Below are positions 26,734 to 35,390 of a stretch of 64,000 nt of DNA, one piece after another. Positions within the stretch are counted from its first letter, which is position 1; each line of letters opens with the position of its first letter. The stretch comes from Lamellibrachia columna (Eukaryota > Annelida > Polychaeta > Sabellida > Siboglinidae), in NCBI GenBank assembly GCA_963662155.1, contig OY759269.1, forward strand, positions 1,746,001-1,810,000, read 5' to 3'. Position numbers and translations under genes: made by a program. A model generated the notes under the pieces. That model ran no database searches. It saw only the letters and a program-made list of their open reading frames with translations, and had not been told where the DNA came from.

Positions 26734-29700
26734 GCATTGCTAGAAAACTCTGCATAATCATTATATTATTGCTGCGGCCATGGTTTGTGTAGACATTCAT
26801 TACCTGATGGTGTACCCTAGACATTCATTACCTGATGGTGTACCCTAGACATTCATTACCTGATGGTGCACTCTAGACATTACCTGATGGTGTACTCTAG
26901 ACATTACCTGATGGTGTACTCTAGACATTACCTGGTCGTGTACTCTAGACATTACCTGGTCGTGTACTCTAGACATTACCTGGTGGTGTATCCTAGACAT
27001 TACCTGGTGGAGTACCCTAGACATTACCTGGTGGTGTACTCTAGACATTACCTGGTGGAGTACCCTAGACATTACCTGATGGTGTATCCTAGACATTACC
27101 TGATGGTGTACTCTAGACATTACCTGATGGTGTACTCTAGACATTACCTGATGGTGTACTCTAGACATTACCTGATGGTGTACCCTTGACATTACCTGAT
27201 GGTGTACCCTAGACATTACCTGATGGTGTACTCTAGACATTACCTGATGGTGTACTCTAGACATTACCTGATGGTGTACTCTAGACATTACATGATGGTG
27301 TACTCTAGACATTACCTGATGGTGTACTCTAGACATTACCTGATGGTGTACCCTAGACATTACCTGATGGTGTACCCTAGACATTACCTGATGGTGTACC
27401 CTAGACATTACCTGATGGTGTACCCTAGACATTACCTGATGGTGTATCCCAGCAGGTGGTCAGCCAAAGGAAGCACAAAGAGGGACTTGGCCGACAGCTC
27501 ACAGGCACTGCAGAGGGAGGCCGCCCGCTCAGCCGCAATCACATCCTCCCCTGCAGTTACACGGTGACTTATTGACTGAATATGTACTTGGTATATATCA
27601 ATGTATTTGGTCATTATGATCATTCAAAGTGCTTCAACCCCTGACAGGCCTGTTCACTCAAAGTGCTTCAACCCCTGACAGGCCTGATCACTCAAAGTGC
27701 TCCAACCCCTGACAGGCCTGATCACTCAAAGTGCTCCAACCCTTGACAGGCCTGATCATTCAAAGTGCTTCAACCCCTGACAGGCCTGTTCACTCAAAGT
27801 GCTTCAACCCCTGACAGGCCTGATCACTCAAAGTGCTCCAACCCCTGACAGGCCTGATCACTCAAAGTGCTCCAACCCTTGACAGGCCTGATCACTCAAA
27901 GTGCTCCAACCCCTGACAGGCCTGATCACTCAAAGTGCTCCAACCCCTGACAGGCCTGATCACTCAAAGTGCTTCAACCCCTGACAGGCCTGATCACTCA
28001 AAGTGCTCCAACTCCTGACAGGCCTGATCACTCAAAGTGTTCCAACCCCTGACAGGCCTGATCACTCAAAGTGCTCCAACCCCTGACAGGCCTGATCATT
28101 CAAAGTACTCCAACTCCTGACAGGCGTGACCACTCAAAGTGCTCCAACCCCTGATCACTCAAAGTGCTTCAACCCCTGACAGGCCTGATCACTTAAAGTG
28201 CTCCAACCCCTGACAGGCCTGATCACTCAAAGTGCTTCAACCCCTGACAGGCGTGATCACTCAAAGTGCTCCAACCCCTGACAAGCCTGATCATTCAAAG
28301 TGCTTCAACCCCTGACAGTGCTCCAACCCCTGATCACTCAAAGTGCTTCAACCCCTGACAGGCGTGATCACTCAAAGTGCTCCAACCCCTGACAGACCTG
28401 ATCATTCAAAGTGCTACAACCCCTGACAGGCCTGATCACTCAAAGTGCTCCAACCCCTGACAGGCCTGATCATTCAAAGTGATTCAACCCCTAACAGGTG
28501 TGATCACTCAAAGTGCTCCAACCCCTGACAGGCGTGATCACTCAAAGTGCTCCAACCCCTGACAGGCCTGATCACTCAAAGTGCTCCAACCCCTGACAGG
28601 CCTGATCACTCAAAGTGCTCCAATCCCTGACAGGCCTGATCACTCAAAGTGCTTCAACCCCTGACAGGCATGATCACTCAGTGCTCCAACCCCTGACAGG
28701 CCTGATCACTCAAAGTGCTTCAACCCCTGACAGGCCTGATCACTCAAAGTGCTCCAACCCCTGACAGGCCTGATCACTCAAAGTGCTCCAACCCCTGACA
28801 GGCCTGATCACTCAAAGTGCTCCAACCCCTGACAGGCCTGATCACTCAAAGTGCTCCAACCCCTGACAGGCCTGATCACTCAAAGTGCTTCAACCCCTGA
28901 CAGGCCTGATCACTCAAAGTGCTCCAACCCCTGACAGGCCTGATCACTCAAAGTGCTTCAACCCCTGACAGGCCTGATCACTCAAAGTGCTCCAACCCCT
29001 GACAGGCCTGATCACTCAAAGTGCTTCAACCCCTGACAGGCCTGATCACTCAAAGTGCTTCAACACCTGACAGGCCTGATCACTCAAAGTGCTTCAACCC
29101 CTGACAGGCCTGATCACTCAAAGTGCTCCAACCCCTGACAGGCCTGATCACTCAAAGTGCTCCAACCCCTGACAGGCCTGATCACTCAAAGTGCTTCAAC
29201 CCCTGACAGGCCTGATCACTCAAAGTGCTCCAACCCCTGACAGGCCTGATCACTCAAAGTGCTCCAACCCCTGACAGGCATGTTCACTCAACTTCTCATC
29301 TAATTCGACCCACAGTCTACTGCCATGAACTCAAGACAAATGAGTAGCATTTACACACAATTATGTCTTCCTCACACATATCAGTGAATAAATATGTCAC
29401 AGTTTAAAGCATTATGTAGACATATATTTAGTAGTGACTCAAGTAGTGACATGTATTAGATACTTGAACTGTCACTATCTTTAAAATGCAGCTCGATTAG
29501 TTTGCTAACATTCCCTAGGTGGTGCCACTGTTCCACAAATACTGACCTGGGTCTTGGGATAAGAGTCAGCCAGAAACAAGTATATATCATCATAAGTAGA
29601 TAGTTCTGGTAACCAAGTCAAGTAAACAACTGTCTGACTTACCTGGGGGTAGGGGTGTGTTTTTCTGAATCAACACGACAGCCACGCGCGTGCTTCGTCC

Positions 29701-32359
29701 AAGGAGGCTGTTTCTGCAAGACACCAGCTTGTTACATTTGGTTTGCTCGGAGCAAGTACTAGACGTAGGTGTATAGTTAGTAGTTACAAAGATTAACTGA
29801 TAGATACAGAGTTATAATATATAATATCTGTAGAACCATTTAGCAGACATGTAGATAAGAGGTGACCCCTTTAGAAGTGCACAATTACGATAGTCTTCAT
29901 ATAACTGTTTAACACACACAAAAAGTTAACTGCAATAAACCAGGGATAAATTTTATTTATGGCCCAGGACCAATTGTGGCTGTCAAAACTGGTCCCCCAG
30001 ACCAATTTGCGCTCTGGACCAAATTTATCATGAGAGGACCTTGTATAGGATTGGGCAAACATTTTATTAACACTGGTCTATTTTTGCACCAAATACAGCC
30101 TTTTGTATTTATTGCTAGAATCTCAAAGACAACAATACATACAATATGCATACAGTGTACATACAATGCATACAATAAGCACACACAATATAAGATGGAT
30201 GTGAATGATACTTCCTTTATATTTTGAAAATGTGGAATTTTTTTTATTTGCATTTGTTGGGAGACAAGCAAGAAAAAAATACCACTAAGGCAAATAAAAA
30301 TGTGAAAAAAATTCAAGAATAATTCTATTTGTTTCATTCAACGACATCATTGGTTTTTATTTTTATTTGAATGTTTGTGACATCATTTTATTTCCCTGCA
30401 TCGACTCGTGGAAAAACTCAAAAGGTGACAGCTAGGTGAAAGGGCATGTTTACATGCATATTGGCAGACAAATTTTCCTTCGTTCAGATTAGTGTTTGTC
30501 ACTAATTGGTGGAGTCATTTCATTTTAATATAAACTTTATTCTGAATGGATAGGACAAAAACTGACTGAGCGTGATGTATATGAATGAACGTGGTCAGGT
30601 TAGACTTACATCATACTGGCAGGCGAATTTTCATTAGTTAAGATTAGCATCACTCACAGATTGGTGGCATCATTATTTTTCTTCAAAATAAACTTTATTT
30701 TGATCAGATAGAACAAAAACTGACATGGCACGAGGTCTGTGAATGAAGCATGGTTTATGTGTGATTTTTCGATCTGACCAAAAAGCACAGCGAGCCAATT
30801 TGCATCCACATAACAGCATAGTCTTACTTACCTGACAACCTGTACTTTGGTGCTACATTCTATCTGCCTTACAAGAAGTGTATCTACCTGACAATCTACT
30901 TTGGTGCTACACTCCATCTGCCTTATAATAAGTGCATCTACCTGACAACCTGTACTTTGGTGCTACACTCCATCTACCTAATAAGAAGTATATCTTCCTG
31001 ACAACCTATACTTTGGTGCTACATTCCATCTGCCTTATAAGAAATGTATATACCTGACAATCTGTACAATGGTGCTACACATCGTCTACTTAATAAGAAG
31101 TGCATCTACCTGATAATATTTACTTTGGTGCTACACTCTGTCTGCCTTATATGAAGTGTATCTACCTGAAAATCTGTACTTTTGTGCTACACCCTGTCTA
31201 CCTAATAAGAAATGTATGTACCTGACAATCTGTACTTTGGTACTACACTCCATCTGCCTCTCCCGCCACTGAGACTCGTCCCAGTCAATGTCAAAGAACA
31301 TGACAACAACTGACGGGATCAGCTCCATGTGTTTCTTCATCCAACCTGTCTTCACCACGCCCTTGGGGATGTACCACTCATAGGATGTCCTCTGTCAACA
31401 CAGCAAAGATTCTTGCACAGTCAAATTACATGTTCAAGATATTGCTGCGTTGCTCTACAGCCTCAACTCCAAAAGTTCCATGCAAACACCTTGGTAGTAC
31501 TTGGTAGTACTGTACTATTGTTGATACAATAAATCATTATAAGAATCAATGGCACTATGGGTAAAATATCCTGATTATGGTGATGTTAATTCTACGGTAC
31601 AAATGTTCTGGTAACAAGATGCCTTAAACGTTTCAGTGTCAGCGAGCCAATATCGCCAATCGCCTGTTTTACAATGAAATGCCAAGCAGCCGAATTCTTC
31701 AATTCCATTTTTCAACATCTATTGTTAATGGCTGGAAGCTGTTATTGACGAAAATGAATGCCAATGAGGACAAACGTTACAAAACAGATGCATTTGGTTG
31801 TTGCTATGTCAAATTGTCAATGACACATAGATTTGCATGCTTTTGAGTGCAAGATAAAACCGGAAATCATAACCAAAATGTTGTATGTTTAACAGCTTCA
31901 ACGTATTAGATGACAGTCAAAGCATGTGTTATCTGACTATTATGTACATGGAATGAAAAATGTTCTCCCCTTTCTGGAAATATATAGTTTACTTGTGCTC
32001 ACTAAGCACATAAAATACAAGTTTAGAACTATGTGTTGTTTAAAAAAACCTTGGCATTTCTTGGACAGCATCATAATTTTGGTTGGCACTGAAGTGTGCA
32101 ATAGGCCAATACAAAAGTATTAGTATTAACTGTGCCACAACAACAAAACAAGACAAACCTTAGACCTGCACTTTGGGTACTCATGGTCCGTTTGTAGGAC
32201 CATGAACTGCAGTGGGACCCGGTCTGATCTCCGGTTGTTGCAAAACGAGTCCCAAATTGCTTTGTGTACTGCATTGTAGGTGATGTCAAGTCCTGTCAGG
32301 ACGACCAACCCAACGGGGCGACAGAGCAGCTCCGCGGGGAAATCACTTGCCCAGGACAT
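687..32359 (-). CDS. TRAPPC11: TRAPPC11 (trafficking protein particle complex subunit 11), 5' half, 15 coding exons
   Basis: TRAPPC11 is a subunit of the TRAPPIII tethering complex, which acts in ER-to-Golgi traffic and autophagy. I recognised it by colinear similarity to the vertebrate protein. Coding exons run 32359-32159, 31391-31222, 29713-29643, 27550-27436, 26309-26210, 20052-19979, 15064-14968, 8025-7892, 7499-7358, 6683-6593, 6193-6114, 4530-4452, 2091-2037, 1297-1217 and 751-687. All junctions are AG/GT and every phase joins, giving 518 codons plus one base with no stop. Exons 7-15 fall in the foie-gras domain. The remaining C-terminal half lies left of the window. Introns 2, 4, 6 and 11 contain arrays copied from their own splice sites. 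An AG immediately upstream of the ATG context suggests a further non-coding 5' exon. Identity is certain; exact junctions are by inspection. Confidence 0.95.
1217..1297 (-). CDS. TRAPPC11: TRAPPC11 coding exon 14
   Basis: The exon encodes [20 protein letters not shown] then VLSTAL, between GGCAG and AA|GTAAGG. It matches the family DYRxExWWxLLTSxL motif. Confidence 0.93.
1503..1857. repeat. 21-bp minisatellite, ~17 copies (TRAPPC11 intron 13)
   Basis: The unit is AACAACCAGCCATGGTCCAC plus T, with TGG/TGT and C/T variants. Its length is a multiple of three, which opens spurious frames on both strands. The rest of intron 13 (1298-2036) holds nothing recognised. Confidence 0.95.
2037..2091 (-). 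CDS. TRAPPC11: TRAPPC11 coding exon 13
   Basis: The 55-nt exon encodes [17 protein letters not shown], between TTTCAG and GTGAGT. It matches the conserved GEEYYxAxDYTxAL motif. Confidence 0.92.
2155..4148. repeat. 47-bp minisatellite with a 41-bp variant, ~42 copies (TRAPPC11 intron 12)
   Basis: Units begin GATATCTAGTCCCTAGGACC. A recurrent six-base-shorter variant (ACTGACACTT) is interspersed. CCATAGG units dominate the left ~450 bp and CCCTAGG units the rest, so the array homogenised in blocks. It includes neither splice site of the intron. Confidence 0.95.
4245..4433 (-). mobile_element. tRNA-derived SINE with an internal 20-bp triplication
   Basis: Read on the minus strand, 4433-4364 resembles a tRNA-like head: an A-box-like GTGGCGTAGAACATCGG and a B-box-like GGGATTCAAATCC. 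It is followed by a body ending in CAGCTGTATAATTGTGTACC, a motif I associate with SINE tails. Between them a 20-bp piece (TTCACTCCATATTGCTCCAG) is repeated three times (4285-4345). It is not a functional tRNA, because the acceptor stem is missing. Confidence 0.55.
4452..4530 (-). CDS. TRAPPC11: TRAPPC11 coding exon 12
   Basis: The exon encodes [20 protein letters not shown] then RMKRYL, between CTTGCAG and GTAAGT. The acceptor plus the first bases TGGA form part of the 47-bp unit of the array upstream (4.53-6.02 kb). Confidence 0.92.
4521..6020. repeat. 47-bp minisatellite carrying the exon-12 3' splice site, ~31 copies
   Basis: On the minus strand each unit ends TTGTTGTCTCTTGCAG|TGGA, the same sequence as the true exon-12 acceptor at 4531. 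Units therefore lay out about 31 near-identical acceptors in intron 11. Each unit also holds CTCAG|GTGTAAG, 21 bases after the acceptor. Confidence 0.95.
6114..6193 (-). CDS. TRAPPC11: TRAPPC11 coding exon 11
   Basis: The exon encodes [20 protein letters not shown] then LKVDHS, between TTGTAG and GTGAGT. It ends in phase 0. The downstream intron 11 array repeats the acceptor of exon 12. Confidence 0.9.
6593..6683 (-). CDS. TRAPPC11: TRAPPC11 coding exon 10
   Basis: The exon encodes [20 protein letters not shown] then [10 protein letters not shown], between CCACAG and GTAAGT. The PDPLE and YGQRxWRQG motifs are diagnostic of the family. Confidence 0.93.
7105..7195. repeat. 21-bp tandem repeat, 4 copies (TRAPPC11 intron 9)
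   Basis: Units are GTCAACCTTAAGTC plus a variable CCTCAGCA-like tail. The remainder of intron 9 (6684-7357) shows only a short ACACTGATGT repeat near 6840-6895. Confidence 0.85.
7358..7499 (-). CDS. TRAPPC11: TRAPPC11 coding exon 9
   Basis: The exon encodes [20 protein letters not shown]...[19 protein letters not shown]. It is flanked by CAACAG and GTACGT. It is highly conserved. Confidence 0.95.
7555..7640. repeat. ~45-bp direct duplication (TRAPPC11 intron 8)
   Basis: Two copies share CCAGTGCACAGGTTCAACGT and CCTCCCAGAACAA. The rest of intron 8 is unique AT-rich sequence. Confidence 0.8.
7892..8025 (-). CDS. TRAPPC11: TRAPPC11 coding exon 8
   Basis: The exon encodes [20 protein letters not shown]...FEHSAWMSK between CCACAG and CA|GTAAGG. 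It matches the foie-gras domain. Confidence 0.95.
8180..14137. repeat. 54-bp minisatellite, ~110 copies, ~6 kb (TRAPPC11 intron 7)
   Basis: Units contain TGTTGCACCTCCTTGCTAAT and GTTTTGTGTACTTGGTAGTT. Point variants (cttggtag, catggtag, catgatag, cctggtag, tatttgatag) occur in repeating orders, so there is higher-order structure. The right end (about 13.74-14.08 kb) is a 108-bp dimer array. The length divisible by three creates a 518-codon minus-strand frame (12580-14136), which is not a gene. Confidence 0.97.
14120..14905 (+). mobile_element. LINE 3'-end coding fragment with an internal 22-bp minisatellite
   Basis: The flanks read [20 protein letters not shown] on the left and [20 protein letters not shown] on the right. 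I recognise these as the two halves of the common LINE ORF2 C-terminal pattern (WFGH...[30 protein letters not shown]). Between them, a 22-bp unit encoding part of TLEGKRR is repeated about 25 times (14255-14800). The fragment lies in TRAPPC11 intron 7. Confidence 0.8.
14968..15064 (-). CDS. TRAPPC11: TRAPPC11 coding exon 7
   Basis: The exon encodes [20 protein letters not shown]...TIGGFINYK, bounded by CTGCAG and AAG|GTGGGT. It is the start of the foie-gras domain. Confidence 0.95.
15165..16850 (+). mobile_element. Degraded LINE with two internal minisatellites (TRAPPC11 intron 6)
   Basis: The reverse-transcriptase N-terminal region is visible at 15734-16085 ([20 protein letters not shown] ... 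[12 protein letters not shown]). The C-terminal end is at 16740-16835 ([20 protein letters not shown]). The region between is replaced by a 32-bp array (16050-16212, ~5 copies) and a 39-bp array (16214-16765, ~14 copies). The 39-bp unit encodes [13 protein letters not shown], which grades into the C-terminal end. Stops and frameshifts occur upstream. Confidence 0.8.
16850..17950. repeat. 29-bp minisatellite, ~37 copies (TRAPPC11 intron 6)
   Basis: Units resemble GCGTAAGAGCCAGCTGCTCA plus TGTAAGCAG. The left part is a 58-bp dimer and the right part a monomer with GCTAGC. It begins at the 3' end of the adjacent LINE fragment. Confidence 0.93.
18105..19979. repeat. ~60-bp minisatellite carrying the exon-6 end and 5' splice site, ~32 copies
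   Basis: On the minus strand a unit reads TTCTATAATGAACAGAAACA...GAGTAAGTGGG. This is the last ~41 bases of TRAPPC11 exon 6 plus its donor and 18-19 intron bases. Some units lack a 4-base GAAG piece. The array abuts the true exon at 19979. The flanks 17950-18104 and 20053-20750 show nothing recognised. Confidence 0.96.
19979..20052 (-). CDS. TRAPPC11: TRAPPC11 coding exon 6
   Basis: The 74-nt exon encodes [20 protein letters not shown] plus HTAL, between TTTCAG and AA|GTAAGT. Its last ~41 bases and the donor are repeated about 32 times in the array immediately downstream (18.1-20.0 kb). Readthrough past this donor gives an in-frame TAA at once. Confidence 0.94.
20750..21560 (+). mobile_element. 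Heavily decayed LINE reverse transcriptase (TRAPPC11 intron 5)
   Basis: Frame pieces read [78 protein letters not shown] and, further on, [20 protein letters not shown]. These are RT palm motifs of a jockey/L2-type element, broken by frameshifts and deletions. Confidence 0.82.
21660..21860. repeat. ~43-bp tandem repeat, 4 copies
   Basis: Copies share CATATATTATTAGTATATAT and ACTCGGGTCGGGG. Unique sequence follows to 21985. Confidence 0.85.
21990..23975. repeat. 21-bp minisatellite, ~94 copies, strongly purine-rich on the plus strand (TRAPPC11 intron 5)
   Basis: The unit is GGAGGAGGGATTGCAACAGC plus C, with ATGG/ACGG/AAGG variants. Because 21 is divisible by three, several frames are open for 570-704 codons, giving proline- or arginine-rich pseudo-proteins. 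None is a gene. The GG/GGG tracts could form G-quadruplexes. Confidence 0.97.
24130..25690. repeat. 48-bp minisatellite, ~32 copies (TRAPPC11 intron 5)
   Basis: The unit is GGATGGAAGTCACGCCCATC + ACTGTATCTTACAATGTGAT + CAGCTAGA. The main variants are CAGCCAGA, ATCGCTG and GTCGCGCC. The flank 25691-26209 is unique intron with nothing recognised. Confidence 0.96.
26210..26309 (-). CDS. TRAPPC11: TRAPPC11 coding exon 5
   Basis: The exon encodes [20 protein letters not shown]...FLNKTTHQ and ends in phase 0 at CAG|GTAGTG. It matches the family almost residue for residue. Confidence 0.95.
26325..26482. repeat. 18-bp minisatellite, 8 copies (intron 4, beside exon 5)
   Basis: The unit is AATACACCACGCGGATCC. 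The array begins ~15 bases upstream (minus strand) of the exon-5 acceptor and could have displaced its branch-point region. Confidence 0.94.
26620..26732. repeat. (TA)n microsatellite
   Basis: This is a nearly pure TA run of ~80 bp with an imperfect left edge. Confidence 0.95.
26790..27435. repeat. 24-bp minisatellite carrying the exon-4 5' splice site, ~27 copies
   Basis: On the minus strand each unit contains TACACCATCAG|GTAATG, the last 11 bases of TRAPPC11 exon 4 and its donor, then TCTAGAG. It runs straight out of the real donor at 27435. Confidence 0.95.
27436..27550 (-). CDS. TRAPPC11: TRAPPC11 coding exon 4
   Basis: The exon encodes [20 protein letters not shown]...DHLLGYTI, one of the most conserved stretches of the family. 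Its last 11 bases plus the donor (CACCATCAG|GTAATG) are the core of the 24-bp array that fills the start of intron 4. Confidence 0.95.
27625..29285. repeat. 34-bp minisatellite, ~48 copies (TRAPPC11 intron 3)
   Basis: The unit is CACTCAAAGTGCTCCAACCC + CTGACAGGCCTGAT, with TTCAACCCC and GCGTGATC variants and a few truncated units. No exon sequence is included. Confidence 0.96.
29643..29713 (-). CDS. TRAPPC11: TRAPPC11 coding exon 3
   Basis: The 71-nt exon encodes [20 protein letters not shown] then LPP, between TTGCAG and GTAAGT. It matches the family segment that precedes the conserved GEDVIA motif. It is too short to stand out as an open frame. Confidence 0.92.
30440..30765. repeat. Diverged ~150-bp tandem duplication (intron 2)
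   Basis: Two copies share GGCAG(A/G)C(A/G)AATTTTC, GATTGGTGG-like and ACAAAAACTGAC blocks. The rest of 29714-30830 is AT-rich unique intron. Confidence 0.6.
30830..31221. repeat. ~55-bp repeat carrying the exon-2 end and 5' splice site, 7 extra copies
   Basis: Each unit on the minus strand resembles AGGCAGATGGAGTGTAG...ATTGTCAG|GTA. That is about 38 bases of TRAPPC11 exon 2 plus its donor. The most distal copy (about 30835) has the strongest donor, CAG|GTAAGTAAG. Confidence 0.9.
31222..31391 (-). CDS. TRAPPC11: TRAPPC11 coding exon 2
   Basis: The exon begins [20 protein letters not shown] and ends ...ECSTKVQIV plus two bases, with donor CAG|GTACAT. The same exon end and donor recur seven times downstream in intron 2. 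Reading past this donor hits a stop at 31131, so the exon-proximal donor is the productive one. Confidence 0.93.
32159..32359 (-). CDS. TRAPPC11: TRAPPC11 coding exon 1
   Basis: This exon has 67 codons from ATG ([15 protein letters not shown]...) to ...EYPKCRSK, followed by GTTTGT. It matches the conserved N terminus ([17 protein letters not shown]). A pyrimidine/AG sequence (cttacag) sits 7 bases before the ATG, so a 5'UTR intron is likely. Confidence 0.93.
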
Positions 32360-33060
32360 GTCTAGACTGTAAGATTATATAATTAGTAGTTAGCATGTAT
32401 GAAAATTGTATGAATCTGGGTAAATAACAACTCCCATTAAAACATGTGTGGGTAGGAGTTTGTCATTGTTGTTTTGCTGGGAGTTTTAGCCAACCCAGTC
32501 ATGATTCTGCCATGAAATTGTTCCCTGACTTCATCCAGTAATCTGCCTTTAGATGTTTCCAAAGTGAACTGTATGTTTTATAGATGTCCCAATGGATGCC
32601 AACGGACATCACATAAAAGACACATCACACTGTAAGTGGCTGTCTGCACATATGACACCGACTCAGACAGAGGTGTATTCATACTTATAAATATAATACA
32701 ACAATGATAATGCCATGGAGACTCCCATTAAGGCAATAATTGTCGCTGTCATTGGAGCCACCATTTTGTACAAATAAAAATAATCAACTGAAATAACTCA
32801 AATCATGTGATAATTACATGACAATTGATTACTGGGTACAAGTAACTTAAAATTCTTCAGCATATATCAAGTATAATAAACATATTAGCGAAACTATTAA
32901 ATGTATTGTATGTAAAAAAAAATACTATTAATACTGTGCAAATAAAAAAACGTGTTTAAACTAATCTGATAAAAAATGTAAACAAATAATCAACTGTATT
33001 TTTTTAATAAACTTGAAAAGTTGATTTGGAAAGGGATGTCATAAAAGTAATTCAGGTAAG
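32360..33060. other. Non-coding flank between TRAPPC11 and the adjacent LINE
   Basis: This is unique AT-rich sequence. It probably contains the TRAPPC11 promoter and a non-coding first exon, but no TATA box or other site can be assigned. Confidence 0.4.
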
Positions 33061-33064
33061 ATTT

Positions 33065-34440
33065 TATTAAATAATTTGCAATTAACATTACTTGAAACAT
33101 CTTTTGTCAGATTTGCAACATGGTTTTATACGTGGCCGATCATGTACAACACACACGAGTGGATGAGGGCGCTTGAAGATGGAGACAACATTGATGTGAT
33201 ATATTTCGATTTCGCCAAAGCCTGTGATACGGTGCCACACTGCAGGCTACTGACCAAACTGAAAAATGTGGGATTAGTGGAGACATCCTCCTATGGACAG
33301 AGGCATTCCTCATTGGATGACGCCAAAGAGTAAGGATCAAAGGCAGTGCACATCCTCATGGGCGGAATACCACAGCGGAGCATGCTGGGACCAATGCTAT
33401 TGGTCATTTATATAAACAACATGCCCAAGACGGTGTCATCCATGATACATCTGTTTGCTGACGATACCAAAATATACAGACGAGTTGGCCATCCAGAAGA
33501 ACATGATGCACTCCAGGATGATCTGTCTCACCTGGAGAAATGGTTTGACACCTGGCAGCTCTATTTTAACCCAACAAAGTGCAAGGTAATGTATATCGGC
33601 AAGAACCAGGCCCACCTGGACTACTCATTGAAAAAAATTACACACTTGAGGTCAATGTCAATGAACGAAACCTTGGAGTCCATGTGGATCCTGGTTTTAT
33701 CTTCAACAAACATGTCTAACAGGCAGTGAACAAAGCAAACAGACTGCTTCGCCTGATCAGACATACATGGACGGCAACACTCTTGTTTGTTCACCAGTCT
33801 GATTAGACCAATACTTGAATATGCAAATGTTGCTTGGTCACTGAAACATGATCAAGACCTTCTAGAAAATGTACAGCACAGAGTGACAAAACTGGTACCA
33901 AAAATAAAACACCTTAGCTATACTGACAGACTGAGAGCACTAAAACTGCCAAGTCTATTTTAGATATGATCGAAACATACAAATATGTGCACGGCCTCTA
34001 CAACGTGGACCATATGCCACTTGAACCATACAAATATGTGCACGGCCCCTACAACGTGGACCATATGCCACTTGAACTTGAAACATACAAATATGTGCAT
34101 GGCCTCTACAACGTGGACCATATGCCACTTGAACTTGAAACATACAAATATGTGCATGGCCTCTACAACGTCGACCATATGCCACTTGAACTTGAAACCA
34201 CAGCAAAAAACTCAAGAAAGAGAGATGTACAAATAGACAGCGTCAAAACTTCTACACAGTATAAACACCAAATTGTGATTCAATGGGACACTCTGTCGGA
34301 GACTGTAGTGTCAGCTCCATCCTTAAACTCCTTCAAAACCAGATTTGACAAGTACTGGTGTGCCTACCGGAATGAACAAAACATAAACTTCCCTCCCATG
34401 CATACAAACATACGTGTAGATCGGCTAACAGGTTACTAGC
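33065..34440 (+). mobile_element. Degenerate LINE reverse transcriptase between TRAPPC11 and MRPS23
   Basis: Pieces include VIYFDFAKACDTVPHCRLLT, GIPQRSMLGPMLLVIYINNM (degenerate PQGSVLGP box) and HLFADDTKIYRRVG (FADD catalytic box retained). At 33966-34200 a unit encoding YKYVHGLYNVDHMPLE is repeated four times. The C-terminal end is around NSFKTRFDKYW. Several frameshifts show it is dead. Confidence 0.88.
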
Positions 34441-35346
34441 CTAGAAGAGCCATACTGGATAAGTGTATAAGTGCAAAAAATTTGAGTTGCTGTAGTTTAT
34501 AGATGAGTAGCGGTATCGATCTGCCAAATTGGCATTGAAAATGTAACTGTGAACAAGTGAAATGTCAAAGACAAAGCCATCACTCCATCAGTGACAGCGT
34601 CAGGCATCAGTGGCAGTGTCAGGCATCAGTGCCAGTGGCAGTGTCAGTGCATCACTCTGAATCTAAGACCAAGTCTCAAGAGTGACAGAGGCAGAGCTAA
34701 GCCTAGGCTAGGGCTAGGCTAAGATTGTTTCAGCACTTAGCTTCTGATGACATGTGCCATTTACTAAATGGATACATCACACATGAACAGGATGTGGATG
34801 TTTTCGAGTCTGCAGACACAAAACCAGCCAGGCAGTAGTAATAGGTGGGCGATAATATGACTGAAAACGGTTTTTTGCACCACGTAAGCTATTGTTTAAC
34901 ACGTAGCCATGTGTAAATTAACGGAAAACGCAACATACTATAATATGTTCGTCATAAGAACAACATTTATCGTAAAACATCCAACATGGCCTACTGATAT
35001 TTCACCATTCGTAAGTAAAAACACACCTAGTTCCCCGCCCCACCGCTTCAAGGGAACAGCAGTGGCGGCACCTAATGTGAGAATGGTAAACTAGGGGGCC
35101 GCAATAGCCTATGCGCCACCAGTTTTTCTAGCCTGGGTAACTAAGATTAAGTTTATGGTTGATGTCAAAACAGTCATGCACGTGGAAACTGTGTGGCTTT
35201 TTATAACAGCTCGTTCTAGTGCACTTGCAATCTTTACATAGTATGTAATTTAAAAATCAGTTACAAGGCTCTGGTACTGTCGTAAATACTCTTAACTGAG
35301 GTCAACGGAAGGTGTACCCTTGCTGGACGATAATCGGGGAGTCACC
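34441..35346. other. MRPS23 5' flank / probable promoter region
   Basis: This is unique sequence with small direct repeats (GTCAGGCATCAGTG near 34600, CTAGGCTAGGGCTAGG near 34700). No core promoter element is convincing. The MRPS23 start follows at 35347. Confidence 0.4.
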
Positions 35347-35390
35347 ATGGCAGGCAGTCGTGCTGAAAAGGTTGGCTCAATATTCACCAG
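35347..35390 (+). CDS. MRPS23: MRPS23 exon 1
   Basis: It encodes MAGSRAEKVGSIFT plus two bases, with donor AG|GTAATA. It matches the conserved N terminus and is too short to stand out as an open frame. Confidence 0.92.
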
